Assembly (NCBI GenBank): GCA_937920105.1
Contig: CALETH010000131.1
Coordinates: 7,219-71,218 of the forward strand
Source: an uncultured Bacteroidota bacterium
GTDB taxonomy: Bacteria > Bacteroidota > Ignavibacteria > UBA10030 > UBA8401
Length of the DNA stretch: 64,000 nucleotides
Direction: 5' to 3'
The notes under the pieces were generated by a model. That model was not told the origin of the DNA. It was given only the letters and a program-made list of their open reading frames with translations, and ran no database searches. This document shows, one piece after another, positions 1-9,001 of the stretch. Both the position numbers and the translations under genes were made by a program. Every line of letters starts with the position of its first letter. Within the stretch, counting starts at the first letter, position 1.

Positions 1-2
1 GA

Positions 3-1826
3 GAATATTCAGACGAACAAATTTTACGAATGTACGATGATATTTTGTTACAATTAGATGCTGTTGCTTCTCAATCTTCATTATTAGAAAACGTCCATCC
101 GGATTCTGCAATGCGAAATAGTGCAGAAAAACTAAGCCAAAAGGCGGCATCATTTGGAGCAGAACTTTCGCTTAATAGAACTGTGTATGATTTACTTTCT
201 TCTCTTGATGTAAAAAAGTTTGATAAGGAAACACAATTTTATGTAGAAAAAACATTACGAGAATTTCGTCTTTCTGGGGTAGATAAAGATGAAGCAACAC
301 GAAAAAAAATTAAACAACTTCTTGATGAAATAGTAGAAATTGGACAAGAATTTTCTCGCAACATCCGTTCTGATGTACGAACTGTGGTTGCAGAAAACGT
401 GAATGAGTTAGATGGGTTACCACAAGATTTTATTCAACGTCATCCTGTAGAAAAAGATGGAACAATTAAACTCACCATTAATTATCCCGATGCAGTTCCA
501 GTTTTTACGTATGCAAAAAATGAAAATCTCCGTAAAAGAATGTATATGGAGTACAATAATAGAGCATATCCTCAAAATAAAGCAGTATTAGAAAAACTTA
601 TTACAAAACGTCATGAATTAGCACAACTTTTAGGATATGATAATTATGCGGCGTACGTTACAGCCAATAAAATGGTGAAAAGTGAAAAGAATGCTGCGGA
701 TTTTATAGAAAAAATTGCTGCTGCATCAGAAAAAAAATCCAAAGAAGAATACGCAATATTAGTAAAGAGAAAAAAACAAGACGTTCCTACGGCAACAAAA
801 ATTAATTTGTGGGAAAATAGTTATTATTCGGAATTAGTACGAAAGGCAGAATATGATTTTGATGCACAAAGTGTGCGTCCGTATTTTCAATATGAAAAAG
901 TAAAAGAAGGAATTCTTTCTGTTACCGAAAAATTATTTGATGTGAAATTTAAAAAAGTACAAAATGCACCAGTCTGGCATCCATCGGTAGAATGTTTAGA
1001 GATTTTTGAAAATAATGAATGTATTGGAAGATTGTATTTAGATATGCATCCGCGAGAAAATAAATATAATCACGCAGCACAATTTGGAATACGAACCGGA
1101 ATTAAAGGAAAGCAACTTCCCGAAGCAGCACTTATTTGCAATTTTCCCGGTGGAGTGGAAGGCGACCCGGGCTTAATGGAGCATAGTGATGTAACAACAT
1201 TTTTTCATGAATTTGGACATTTACTGCATTCAATTTTTGCAGGAAAAAAGAATTGGGCAGGTACAAGCGGAATCCAAACAGAATGGGATTTTGTAGAAAC
1301 ACCATCTCAATTATTAGAAGAGTGGGCGTGGGATGCAAAGGTGCTTGCAACATTTGCAAAACATTATCAAACAGGAGAACCGATTTCTGAAAAATTAGTT
1401 CAACAAATGAAACGTGCCAATGAATTTGGAAAAGCGTTAAGTGTACGCCAACAAATGTATTATGCAAAACTTTCACTTTCTTGTTATGATAGAAAACCAC
1501 AAATGCTTAATCTTGATAAGTTATCAAAAGAATTACGTGAAAAATATACACCATATTCTTTTGTTGATGGAACGCATTTTTATTCTTCGTTCGGACATTT
1601 AGATGGCTATTCTGCAATCTACTATACCTACATGTGGTCATTAGTTATCGCCAAAGATTTATTTACACAATTTGATAAAAATAATCTTCTCAAAACATCC
1701 ACAGCACAAAAATATAAAGAAAAAATTCTTGCTCCCGGTGGCTCAAAACCAGCAGCAGAATTAGTAAAAGATTTTCTTGGAAGGGATTTTAATTTTGATG
1801 GTTGGAAAAAGTGGCTTGAAGAGTAG
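3..1826 (+). CDS. M3 family oligopeptidase (thimet/PrlC/Dcp-like), 5'-truncated by the window
   Basis: Zinc metallopeptidase that cleaves short peptides, normally in the cytoplasm or periplasm. The reading frame is open from the first bases of the window and upstream of the first Met (position 30), so the N-terminus is missing. The M3 zinc site HEFGH lies near residue 393 counted from that Met, inside FFHEFGHLLHS, and is followed by the M3A-type segment DFVETPSQLLEEW that supplies the third ligand. About 600 residues are present; M3A enzymes are usually 670-700 long, so 70-100 residues are missing. A FVDGTHFYSSFGHLDGYSAIYY stretch near the C-terminus matches the family's substrate-binding His/Tyr region. 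M3A is preferred over the PepF branch because of the ETPSQLLEEW segment; the exact substrate class cannot be set. Confidence 0.93.
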   Translation, partial: EYSDEQILRMYDDILLQLDAVASQSSLLENVHPDSAMRNSAEKLSQKAASFGAELSLNRTVYDLLSSLDVKKFDKETQFYVEKTLREFRLSGVDKDEATRKKIKQLLDEIVEIGQEFSRNIRSDVRTVVAENVNELDGLPQDFIQRHPVEKDGTIKLTINYPDAVPVFTYAKNENLRKRMYMEYNNRAYPQNKAVLEKLITKRHELAQLLGYDNYAAYVTANKMVKSEKNAADFIEKIAAASEKKSKEEYAILVKRKKQDVPTATKINLWENSYYSELVRKAEYDFDAQSVRPYFQYEKVKEGILSVTEKLFDVKFKKVQNAPVWHPSVECLEIFENNECIGRLYLDMHPRENKYNHAAQFGIRTGIKGKQLPEAALICNFPGGVEGDPGLMEHSDVTTFFHEFGHLLHSIFAGKKNWAGTSGIQTEWDFVETPSQLLEEWAWDAKVLATFAKHYQTGEPISEKLVQQMKRANEFGKALSVRQQMYYAKLSLSCYDRKPQMLNLDKLSKELREKYTPYSFVDGTHFYSSFGHLDGYSAIYYTYMWSLVIAKDLFTQFDKNNLLKTSTAQKYKEKILAPGGSKPAAELVKDFLGRDFNFDGWKKWLEE

Positions 1827-1902
1827 TAATGAAGTCAATGAGTAAGAATGGTTGCAAAACCATTCCATAAAAAAATCAAACAACTATTTAGGAGAAACAC
1901 TT

Positions 1903-2376
1903 ATGTTAAAAAAACTTTTTTTTGCAATAGGAATCATTTCATTGTTATTTTCTACCACCACCTTTTCTCAAAAAAATGGTTTTGGTGTAGGAATAATTAT
2001 TGGTGAACCCACTGGAATCAGTGTAAAAAAATGGCTTGATAATTATTCTGCCATTGATGGTGCAGTAGCATGGTCTTTTGGAAAAGGCAGCGGATTTCAT
2101 CTTCATGCAGATTATCTTGCCCATAGTTATAGTGTATTTAAAGTTTCTCGCGGAACACTTCCGCTGTATTATGGAATTGGTGCTCGCATAGGAAATACAA
2201 ACAAAAATAACGGCAGCTCTTCCGCAGGATTAGGAATTAGAGTACCAGTTGGTGTTGCTTATAATTTTGCCAATGACCCATTAGATATTTTTTTTGAAAT
2301 AGTTCCTGTTCTTAATTTAGCCCCAGCAACAGATTTTGGTATCAATGCTGGTTTAGGAATACGATACTTTTTTTAA
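1903..2376 (+). CDS. Small exported outer-membrane-type beta-barrel protein
   Basis: The start was placed at 1903 because AGGAG lies 8 bases upstream and the product then opens with a clean signal peptide (MLKKLFFAIGIISLLFSTTTFSQ, cleavage near residue 23); an upstream in-frame start lacks both. The mature protein of about 135 residues is rich in Gly, aromatic residues and alternating hydrophobic strands and ends in aromatic residues (GLGIRYFF), as outer-membrane barrels do. The function is unknown; small barrels of this kind are common in Bacteroidota-like genomes. It lies 76 bases after the peptidase gene and is followed by a strong hairpin, so it may be the end of that transcript. Confidence 0.7.
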   Translation: MLKKLFFAIGIISLLFSTTTFSQKNGFGVGIIIGEPTGISVKKWLDNYSAIDGAVAWSFGKGSGFHLHADYLAHSYSVFKVSRGTLPLYYGIGARIGNTNKNNGSSSAGLGIRVPVGVAYNFANDPLDIFFEIVPVLNLAPATDFGINAGLGIRYFF

Positions 2377-2400
2377 TGAATTGTTCCATTAATATTATAA

Positions 2401-2435
2401 AAAGCGAAATCCTGATAAAATCAGGATTTCGCTTT
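2401..2435. terminator. Bidirectional terminator between OMP gene and dnaJ
   Basis: Perfect inverted repeat with 16-bp arms (AAAGCGAAATCCTGAT and its complement) around a 3-nt loop. A-rich sequence flanks one side and T-rich the other, so it can end both the plus-strand gene finishing at 2376 and the minus-strand dnaJ transcript ending at 2458. Confidence 0.8.
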
Positions 2436-2457
2436 TGTCTTTTCAGTTAATAATTTT

Positions 2458-3615
2458 TTACAAAAAAGCATCTTTCATTTTTTCAAAAATACTTTTGTTT
2501 TTCGTTTTTTCTTCTTCGGTAGGAGAGATGTGTTCGCTGAGAGAAAGTTCTTTGAGCAATTCTTTTTCTCGTGTATTTATTTTTGTGGGAACCCAAATTT
2601 GTACGCGAATGAGTTGGTCTCCTTTACCATAACTATTTAAATGAGGGATTCCTTTTTCTCGCATGCGTAACATTTTTCCTGCCATTGTTCCGGAATCTAT
2701 TTTTACTTTTGCTCTTCCGGTGAGGGTTGGTACTTCGATTTCTGTTCCCATCACTGCATCGGGAAAACTAATCAGTGCATTGTAAATAACGTCATTCCCA
2801 TTGCGGATAAAATGTTCATGTTTTTCTTCTTCAAATTCTACAATCACATCACCTGCAGAACCACCACGTCTTCCCACATTTCCTTCACCACGCAAGGTGA
2901 GGTAATGTCCTTCAGAAACTCCTGCTGGTACGTTGACTTTGATTGTTGTTTCTCCGTGTTCGCGACCTTCGCCTTTACAGGTGGTGCAAAAATCTTTTAT
3001 CACTTGTCCCGTGCCGCTGCAATGAGCACAGGTGGCAATGTTTACAAATTGTCCGAAGACAGAACGGGAGACTTGACGAATTTCTCCGGTACCTTCACAG
3101 TATTGACAGGTTGATTTTGCTGAACTGGATTTTGCTCCGCTTCCATGGCAGGTATGGCATTTTACCCATTTTTTAATTTTGATTTTCTTTTCTACTCCGG
3201 TTGCAATTTCTTCTAAGGTGAGTTTGAGTCGAACTTTGAGGTTGGAGCCGGGTTCTCCGGTTTCTCTACTACGACGTTGCTGCTGCCTACCACCGCCAAA
3301 AACTTCTTCAAAAATTGAGCCGCCGAAAATATCTCCGAAGTTAGAAAAAATATCGTTAACGTTGGTGTAGGTGTGGGTATCACCGCTTCGCATTCCTTCG
3401 TGTCCGAATCTATCGTAGCGTTGTTTTTTATCGGCATCACCTAATACTTCGTATGCTTCGGTTGCTTCTTTAAATTTTTCTTCGGCTTCTTTATTATCCG
3501 GATTTCTATCAGGATGATATTGCATTGCAAGTTTGCGGTACGCTTTTTTTATTTCATCAGATGAAGCGGTACGGGAAACGCCTAATATTTCGTAGTAATC
3601 TTTTTTTGTTGGCAT
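2458..3615 (-). CDS. dnaJ: Chaperone protein DnaJ (Hsp40)
   Basis: Co-chaperone that delivers unfolded clients to DnaK and stimulates its ATPase. Full-length type I protein of 385 residues: J domain 5-70 with the HPD motif at 34-36, a Gly/Phe region around 88-110, four CxxCxGxG zinc repeats at 153-160, 170-177, 196-203 and 210-217, then the C-terminal client-binding barrel. It is the last gene of a minus-strand cluster hrcA - unknown - grpE - dnaJ. A 29-nt palindrome sits in the gap to grpE. The start at 3615 places the J domain at its usual distance from the N-terminus. dnaK is not adjacent but lies 6.4 kb further on the same strand. Confidence 0.98.
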   Translation of the reverse strand: MPTKKDYYEILGVSRTASSDEIKKAYRKLAMQYHPDRNPDNKEAEEKFKEATEAYEVLGDADKKQRYDRFGHEGMRSGDTHTYTNVNDIFSNFGDIFGGSIFEEVFGGGRQQQRRSRETGEPGSNLKVRLKLTLEEIATGVEKKIKIKKWVKCHTCHGSGAKSSSAKSTCQYCEGTGEIRQVSRSVFGQFVNIATCAHCSGTGQVIKDFCTTCKGEGREHGETTIKVNVPAGVSEGHYLTLRGEGNVGRRGGSAGDVIVEFEEEKHEHFIRNGNDVIYNALISFPDAVMGTEIEVPTLTGRAKVKIDSGTMAGKMLRMREKGIPHLNSYGKGDQLIRVQIWVPTKINTREKELLKELSLSEHISPTEEEKTKNKSIFEKMKDAFL

Positions 3616-3643
3616 AAATTTTTTGTATTATCGTGTTTTATAG

Positions 3644-3672
3644 ACCTGTGAGGTTTTAAAAACCTCACAGGT
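3644..3672. repeat. Palindromic intergenic repeat, cctgtgagg type
   Basis: Perfect palindrome with 14-bp arms (ACCTGTGAGGTTTT) around one base, between grpE and dnaJ. The same core recurs with longer arms at 41147-41183, so this is a dispersed repeat. It could also act as an RNA hairpin that sets the relative expression of grpE and dnaJ. Confidence 0.75.
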
Positions 3673-3681
3673 TTTACTGTA

Positions 3682-4254
3682 TTATTCTGTTTTTTCTTTT
3701 GCAACAATAACTTTTGCGTGTCTGATAACTTTATTGTGGAGAAAATATCCTTTTTCTACTTCTTCGATAATTGTGTTTGGTGCAACATCTTCTTTTGGCA
3801 TTTGCATGAGTGCATCGTGAAATTCCACGTTAAATTCTTTACCAACGGTTTCCATTGTTTTTACTCCTTGGCTTTCTAACACTTTCATAAATTTGGAAAG
3901 TATCATTTCTACGCCTTTGTAAAATGGGTCTGAAGAAAGTGTTTGTCCCGCTTTGAGTGAACGATTGAAATCATCAATCAATGGTAGAAATTGTGTGATG
4001 ACATTTTCACTGGCAAATTTTGCCAGTGTTGCAATATCATTTTCCATGCGGCGTTTGTAGTTTTCAAATTCTGCTGCTTTGCGAAGAAGTTGGTCTTTTA
4101 CTTGTGCAGTTTGTTTTTCACATTCAGATAATTGTTTTTTTACTGTTTCTACTTCTGAAAGTTCTTCTACAATTTCTTGGTCTTTCATGACATCGTTTGA
4201 TGGTGGTTGTGGTGTTTCGGTATTTCCATTTATTTTTTCTTCTTCTGTTTGCAT
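3682..4254 (-). CDS. grpE: Nucleotide exchange factor GrpE
   Basis: Releases ADP from DnaK in the Hsp70 cycle. 190 residues, usual for the family. The N-terminus is acidic and low-complexity, a long charged coiled coil covers about residues 35-95, and the C-terminal beta domain carries the family signature (FHDALMQMPKED followed by VEKGYFLHNKVIRHAKVIVAKE in two parts, about residues 145-186). It lies 17 nt downstream of an unknown gene and 66 nt upstream of dnaJ on the same strand, so it is co-transcribed with them. Confidence 0.96.
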   Translation of the reverse strand: MQTEEEKINGNTETPQPPSNDVMKDQEIVEELSEVETVKKQLSECEKQTAQVKDQLLRKAAEFENYKRRMENDIATLAKFASENVITQFLPLIDDFNRSLKAGQTLSSDPFYKGVEMILSKFMKVLESQGVKTMETVGKEFNVEFHDALMQMPKEDVAPNTIIEEVEKGYFLHNKVIRHAKVIVAKEKTE

Positions 4255-4271
4255 TGGTTTCTCCGTTGAGA

Positions 4272-4748
4272 TTATCGTAATTTAAAATCATTTTTAATAA
4301 AATCGGGATAGTGTCCACCTAATTCCCAATTATCTTTTGTGTTATTTTCATTTCCTGTAAATGGTGAAGTGTTATTGTTTTTCCATGTAAATATTTGAGT
4401 TTCATCCCAGTTTTCTGTTTCAAGGTATACAATAGCATTATTCCAGTATAATTTAGAAAGTAGATTTTCAAATTTTATTAACCAATCTTTCCAGTCATCA
4501 TATACTTCTTTATACGATGCTCCAAAAGTAATGACTTGGTCTTTATATAATCCATCTCCAAATTTTACTGTTGGTGTATTAAACATTAGTTTTGTGATTT
4601 GTGGATATTCATCTTCTGTCGGTAATTCATCAATAATCATTTTATTTAATCGATGAAAAAGTAATCTATCGTTATCAAGATGAATATTTCCACCATAATT
4701 ATATCTTTTTCCAATAATTCTTCCATAGACAAAAGATTGCCATCCCAT
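4272..4748 (-). CDS. Unknown protein inserted between hrcA and grpE
   Basis: Not recognised. The start was set at 4748 because AAAGGA stands 8 nt before this ATG; a longer version would begin three codons earlier at 4757, inside that ribosome site. The product of about 158 residues is rich in Trp, Tyr, Asn and Asp, has no signal peptide or membrane segment, and contains a VYLETENWDETQIFTW-like acidic/aromatic stretch in its second half. It is probably a soluble cytoplasmic protein. It separates hrcA from grpE, which are usually neighbours, and reads in the same direction with a 17-nt gap to grpE. An immunity-type protein is possible from its composition alone, but that is speculation. Confidence 0.65.
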   Translation of the reverse strand: MGWQSFVYGRIIGKRYNYGGNIHLDNDRLLFHRLNKMIIDELPTEDEYPQITKLMFNTPTVKFGDGLYKDQVITFGASYKEVYDDWKDWLIKFENLLSKLYWNNAIVYLETENWDETQIFTWKNNNTSPFTGNENNTKDNWELGGHYPDFIKNDFKLR

Positions 4749-4836
4749 ACATACCATCCTTTAAATATTTTTATAGATAAAACGCTGATTAATTAAGATT
4801 TTTCTTGGTAATAAATTTTACATTGTTAAATAAAGT

Positions 4837-4854
4837 ATCCCGACTTGGCGGGAT
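4837..4854. repeat. Short palindrome, atcccg type
   Basis: ATCCCG...CGGGAT with a 6-nt loop, in the 200-nt gap between hrcA and the unknown gene. It is followed by a related fragment (GGATTCCCGCTAAAAACGTG, 4870-4889). Both resemble the attcccgc repeat units at 12203, 33454 and 49713. Confidence 0.5.
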
Positions 4855-4957
4855 GAAATTTTCTCGAAATGGATTCCCGCTAAAAACGTGCAGGAATAAC
4901 ACTTTTCTTGTTTTAATTTTTACATCATATAAATCTTAATAATCCTAAAAATCATAA

Positions 4958-6007
4958 TTATATATTTTTATTTTCTTTTAACATTATTGAAATCGTTTTT
5001 GCAACATAATCTACTAAGGGAATCATTTTAGAATAATTCATTCGTTTTGTACCGAGAATTCCAATTGTTCCACTGATATCTCCAACATTATAAGTGGATG
5101 TTACAATACTGTATTGTTGAAATTTTTCATCATTATTTTCTTTTCCGATTGTAACGGTAATTGGTTGTGTACTATTTTTAAGTTCGCTTTTTTCTAATAC
5201 GTGGACAATGATTTCTTCATTATCTAATAATTCTATCACGCCGCGAAAATTTTCCATGGTTTCAAATTCCGGTTGGGTGATAATTTCGGATGTTCCACCT
5301 ATGTGGACTTTTTCTCGTGTTCGTGTTTCATCAAATAATTTATCAACGGATTCTATAAAAAGTCGGATGAGTCCTGTTTCTTCATTGTGAACATCTTTCA
5401 CGCGTGCAGAAAATGTTTCGCGAATTTTTTTGAGTGGAAGTCCTGCTAATCGTTCATTCAGCATTCTGCTGACATCTTCTAATTTTGTACGTGGTATTTC
5501 TGCGTGAACTTCCATCATAATGGTTTTTACTACTCCGCTGCGAATGGAGAGGATGACCATAATGTGTGTGCTGGATATTTGCACGAGTTCTAATTTTTCA
5601 AAAATTCCTGTGGTGATTTTTGGTGCTAAGACAATTCCTAATTGATGAGAAATTGTTCCTAAAATTTTGGATGCGACTCGTAAAAGTTCTTCGCGTTCTG
5701 CTTCTATGGTTAATTGTTTTTGGATGACTGATTGTTCTTGTTGGGAAAGTTGTTCTACTTCCATCAGTGCATCCACATAAAAGCGATACCCTTTATCCGT
5801 TGGTATTCTTCCGGCGGATGTGTGTGGGTGATTGATGTATCCCAACTCTTCCAAATCGGACATAACGTTTCGCACGGTTGCGGGACTTAATCCGATTTCT
5901 TTATTTTTGGAAATAAATCGCGAACCCACGGGCGTTGCTGTATGGATAAAACTATGGATGATGTTTTTTAAAATTGTTTTTTCTCGTTCGTTGAGAATTT
6001 CTTGCAT
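4958..6007 (-). CDS. hrcA: Heat-inducible transcription repressor HrcA
   Basis: Represses chaperone operons by binding CIRCE operators, with activity tuned by GroE. 349 residues, normal length. The N-terminal winged helix (about 1-75) carries the recognition segment LSPATVRNVMSDLEELGY and the wing SAGRIPTDKGYR. The rest is the GAF-like dimerisation domain, ending near IGILGTKRMNYSKMIPLVDY, the family's C-terminal signature. It heads the hrcA - unknown - grpE - dnaJ cluster. I looked for a canonical CIRCE element upstream of hrcA, clpB and dnaK and did not see one, so its targets here are unclear. Confidence 0.96.
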   Translation of the reverse strand: MQEILNEREKTILKNIIHSFIHTATPVGSRFISKNKEIGLSPATVRNVMSDLEELGYINHPHTSAGRIPTDKGYRFYVDALMEVEQLSQQEQSVIQKQLTIEAEREELLRVASKILGTISHQLGIVLAPKITTGIFEKLELVQISSTHIMVILSIRSGVVKTIMMEVHAEIPRTKLEDVSRMLNERLAGLPLKKIRETFSARVKDVHNEETGLIRLFIESVDKLFDETRTREKVHIGGTSEIITQPEFETMENFRGVIELLDNEEIIVHVLEKSELKNSTQPITVTIGKENNDEKFQQYSIVTSTYNVGDISGTIGILGTKRMNYSKMIPLVDYVAKTISIMLKENKNI

Positions 6008-6097
6008 AGTTATCTTTTAGAAATTTTTCATAGTATTGCTTTTCAAAATACTCATTTTCGTAAAGTTTTACAATGATGAATTATTTGAGCCGCTTGT

Positions 6098-6141
6098 AAC
6101 CCTGCCAGAGTTTAATTCGCCTGTGGCGAACTGGCAGGGTT
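6098..6141. repeat. Nested palindrome, ccctgccag type
   Basis: Outer arms AACCCTGCCAG/CTGGCAGGGTT enclose an inner hairpin TTCGCC-TGT-GGCGAA. A fragment of the same unit (AACCCTGCCATAGTT) is fused to another repeat at 18038-18052. Confidence 0.65.
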
Positions 6142-6183
6142 TTTAAATTCATGATTTTGTTTTTTGAATCCTTCTATAGTTTT

Positions 6184-6216
6184 AGATTTGTCAAGTTTTA
6201 AAAACTTGACAAATCT
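6184..6216. repeat. Palindromic repeat, tgtcaag type
   Basis: Perfect 16-bp arms (AGATTTGTCAAGTTTT) around a single A. Close copies stand at 18055-18086, 23714-23748 and 25406-25436, always between genes. Confidence 0.75.
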
Positions 6217-6228
6217 GCTTCTATTTTT

Positions 6229-6282
6229 TCACACCCCTAACCCCTCTCTCCAACACACAAGTCCATCGCTGCAGAGGGGAAT
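6229..6282. repeat. cccctctg repeat, copy 1 (inverted orientation)
   Basis: About 54 nt reading CACCCCTAACCCCTCTCTCC ... CATCGCTGCAGAGGGGAAT. Its reverse complement matches 9918-9971 over nearly its full length, and a third copy lies at 25997-26042. Confidence 0.7.
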
Positions 6283-6322
6283 ATTCATGCTCAAAATCCT
6301 GTTCATCGTTTAATCCTACAAA

Positions 6323-8968
6323 TCATGGTTTTATTTTTCTAAATCCCAACTCACCCTCAGTTTTCATAAAGCACTCTATAGTATCTCCATCAACAAGATT
6401 TCCGGAAAGAATTTCTTCGGAAAGTTTATCTATAATATGTTTTTGGATAACACGTTTTAACGGTCTTGCTCCAAAACTTGGGTCGTAACCGAGACGAGCG
6501 AGCCAATCTTTTGCTTCATCAGCAATGAGCAATTTCATATTTTTTTGCTCTAATAATTTGCGTACGTGTTTCAATTGAATATCAACAACTTTTTCAATAT
6601 CACTTTTGTTGAGTGGTTTGAAAAGAATTGTTTCATCTATGCGATTCAAAAATTCCGGACGAATGGTTTGACGTAATAGTTGATATAATTGCGAACGCAA
6701 ATCTCCAACCATGTTTTCCCAATCTTCATCAGTTTGTAATTCGTTAATTTTTTCTTGAATATATTGCGAACCAAGATTGGATGTCATGATAATAATGGTA
6801 TTTTTAAAATTCACAGTTCGTCCTTGTGAATCCGTTAAACGTCCTTCATCTAAAACTTGTAAAAGAATATTAAACACTTCAGGATGTGCTTTTTCAATTT
6901 CATCTAACAATACAACGGAATACGGTTTGCGACGTACGGCTTCTGTGAGTTGTCCGCCTTCTTCATATCCAACATATCCCGGAGGTGCACCGATGAGGCG
7001 GGAGACGGCAAATTTTTCCATGTACTCGCTCATATCAATTCGCACCATAGCATTTTCATCATTAAATAAAAATTCTGCTAACGAACGTGCGAGTTCTGTT
7101 TTTCCAACACCGGTTGTTCCCAAAAAGATGAATGAACCGATGGGACGTTTTTCATCTTGCAATCCAGCACGGCTGCGGCGAATGGCGGAGGCAACGGCAT
7201 GTACGGCTTCTTCTTGATTTACCATGCGTTCGTGAATTTTTTCTTCGAGATGTAATAATTTTGTGCGTTCGCTTTCCAACATTCGTGTTACGGGAATTCC
7301 TGTCCACTTGGAAACAATTTCTGCAATATCTTCTGCATCAACTTCTTCTTTCAACATTTTTTGTTCTTTTTGAACTTCTGTTAATTTGGAGGTTGCGTCT
7401 TTCAATTTTTTTTCGATTGTGGTGATTGTTCCGTACCGGAGTTCCGCAACTTTTCCTAAATTTCCTTCGCGTTCAAATTGTTCGGCTTGCGTGCGTACGT
7501 TTTCAATTTCTTCTTTCATGGAGCGAATTGATTGAATGAGATTTTTTTCATTTTGCCAATGGGCTTTTAATTCCGAACGGCGTTGATTGAGTTCTGCTAA
7601 TTCTTTTTCAATGTGATGAATACGATTTTCACTCGCTTTTTTGTCGGCTTCATCGGCATACTCTGCGGTGATTTCTCGTTTCACTGCTTCGCGTTCAATT
7701 TCCAATTGTTTGATTTTTCTTTCGATGTCATCCAATTCTTCCGGCATAGAATCTATTTCAATACGCAATTTGGAAGCGGCCTCATCCACCAAATCAATTG
7801 CTTTATCCGGAAGAAATCTATCGGAAATATATCGAGAACTTAATTGTGCAGCGGCAACAATTGCTCCATCGGTGATGCGTACGCCGTGATGCACTTCGTA
7901 GCGCTCGCTCAATCCACGCAAAATAGAAATTGTATCTTCCACGCTTGGTTCATCAACAAGAACAGGTTGGAAGCGGCGTTCCAATGCCGGGTCTTTTTCA
8001 ATATACTTTCGGTATTCATCCAACGTAGTTGCACCGATGGCACGCAAATCTCCGCGGGCAAGTGCTGGCTTGAGCATGTTTGCTGCATCAACCGCACCTT
8101 GTGCTGCACCGGCACCAACAAGTGTGTGAAGTTCATCAATAAATAAAATTATTTCTCCGTTGGAATTTTCTACTTCTTTTAAAACTGCTTTCAATCGTTC
8201 TTCAAACTGTCCGCGAAAACTTGCACCGGCAATAAGTGCTGCCATATCCAATGCAACGATGCGTTTGGTTTTGAGATTTTCGGGAACGTCGCCTTGAATA
8301 ATGCGATGGGCAAGTCCTTCAGCGATTGCGGTTTTACCAACGCCGGGCTCGCCGATGAGTACGGGATTATTTTTTGTGCGTCGTGAAAGTACTTGCAACA
8401 CGCGTCGGATTTCTTCATCTCGTCCGATGACGGGGTCGAGTTTTCCTTTGCGTGCAAGTTCATTTAAATCTCTTCCGAATTTTTGGAGTGATTGATATTT
8501 ATCTTCAGGATTTTGGTCTGTTACTCGTTGCGAACCGCGTACTTCTTTTAATGCTTTGAGTACGCCATCTTTGTTCACACCTTGGTCTATCAAAATTTTT
8601 GCTGCGGGATTTTGTTTTTGTTCCAACAGTGCAAGGAGTAAATGTTCTGTGCTGATGTATTCGTCTTTTAATTTTTCTGCTTCTTTTTGTGCTTGCTCAA
8701 ATATTTTATTGAGTGTGTTGGAAAGATATTGATTTCCCGCATTTTGTATTTTTGGAAGTTTTTCTACCAGTTCGTTGACTTTTACTTTTATATAATTAGT
8801 ATTTGCTCCCAATTTTTGCAAAAGGGGAATAACGATTCCTTGTGCATCTTGCACTAAGGCAGCAAGCAGATGTTCCGGCTCTATTGCTTGATTTCCGTAA
8901 CTTGTCGCAATTTCTTGTGCGTTCTGTACGGCTTCTTGTGATTTGATTGTGAATTTATTGAGGTTCAT
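6323..8968 (-). CDS. clpB: ATP-dependent disaggregase ClpB
   Basis: Hsp100 ring ATPase that pulls polypeptides out of aggregates together with DnaK/DnaJ/GrpE. 881 residues, full length. Double Clp N-domain 1-150; first AAA+ module with Walker A GEPGVGKT at 206-213 and Walker B LFIDE at 275-279; long coiled-coil middle domain at about 410-540, which distinguishes ClpB from ClpA/ClpC; second AAA+ module with GTTGVGKT at 617-624. No ClpP-docking loop is evident. It lies just 33 nt downstream of a RES-domain gene on the same strand, so the two may share a transcript. Inverted cccctctg repeats flank this gene pair. Confidence 0.98.
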   Translation of the reverse strand: MNLNKFTIKSQEAVQNAQEIATSYGNQAIEPEHLLAALVQDAQGIVIPLLQKLGANTNYIKVKVNELVEKLPKIQNAGNQYLSNTLNKIFEQAQKEAEKLKDEYISTEHLLLALLEQKQNPAAKILIDQGVNKDGVLKALKEVRGSQRVTDQNPEDKYQSLQKFGRDLNELARKGKLDPVIGRDEEIRRVLQVLSRRTKNNPVLIGEPGVGKTAIAEGLAHRIIQGDVPENLKTKRIVALDMAALIAGASFRGQFEERLKAVLKEVENSNGEIILFIDELHTLVGAGAAQGAVDAANMLKPALARGDLRAIGATTLDEYRKYIEKDPALERRFQPVLVDEPSVEDTISILRGLSERYEVHHGVRITDGAIVAAAQLSSRYISDRFLPDKAIDLVDEAASKLRIEIDSMPEELDDIERKIKQLEIEREAVKREITAEYADEADKKASENRIHHIEKELAELNQRRSELKAHWQNEKNLIQSIRSMKEEIENVRTQAEQFEREGNLGKVAELRYGTITTIEKKLKDATSKLTEVQKEQKMLKEEVDAEDIAEIVSKWTGIPVTRMLESERTKLLHLEEKIHERMVNQEEAVHAVASAIRRSRAGLQDEKRPIGSFIFLGTTGVGKTELARSLAEFLFNDENAMVRIDMSEYMEKFAVSRLIGAPPGYVGYEEGGQLTEAVRRKPYSVVLLDEIEKAHPEVFNILLQVLDEGRLTDSQGRTVNFKNTIIIMTSNLGSQYIQEKINELQTDEDWENMVGDLRSQLYQLLRQTIRPEFLNRIDETILFKPLNKSDIEKVVDIQLKHVRKLLEQKNMKLLIADEAKDWLARLGYDPSFGARPLKRVIQKHIIDKLSEEILSGNLVDGDTIECFMKTEGELGFRKIKP

Positions 8969-9001
8969 AATAGTTTTGGGTTATGAGTTTTCAGTTGTGA
9001 G

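Larger units (their letters stand above)
6008..6322. other. Gene-free stretch packed with palindromic repeats
   Basis: 315 nt between the hrcA start and the clpB stop. No convincing ORF or RNA gene. It holds three different palindromic repeat units in a row (6098-6141, 6184-6216, 6229-6282), and the hrcA promoter must lie in the part nearest 6008. A short inverted repeat AGTATT-N9-AATACT at 6032-6052 might be an operator but does not match CIRCE. Confidence 0.7.

Noticed and set aside
2812..3440. Several antisense ORFs over dnaJ
   Set aside because: They mirror codon structure of dnaJ on the other strand, with no ribosome sites and no recognisable domains.
6032..6052. AGTATT-N9-AATACT upstream of hrcA as a CIRCE element
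   Set aside because: The arms and the total spacing differ from TTAGCACTC-N9-GAGTGCTAA at too many positions; it may be an unrelated short repeat.
7132..8495. Long ORFs antisense to clpB
   Set aside because: They are shadows of a conserved gene; composition follows the antisense of clpB codons.
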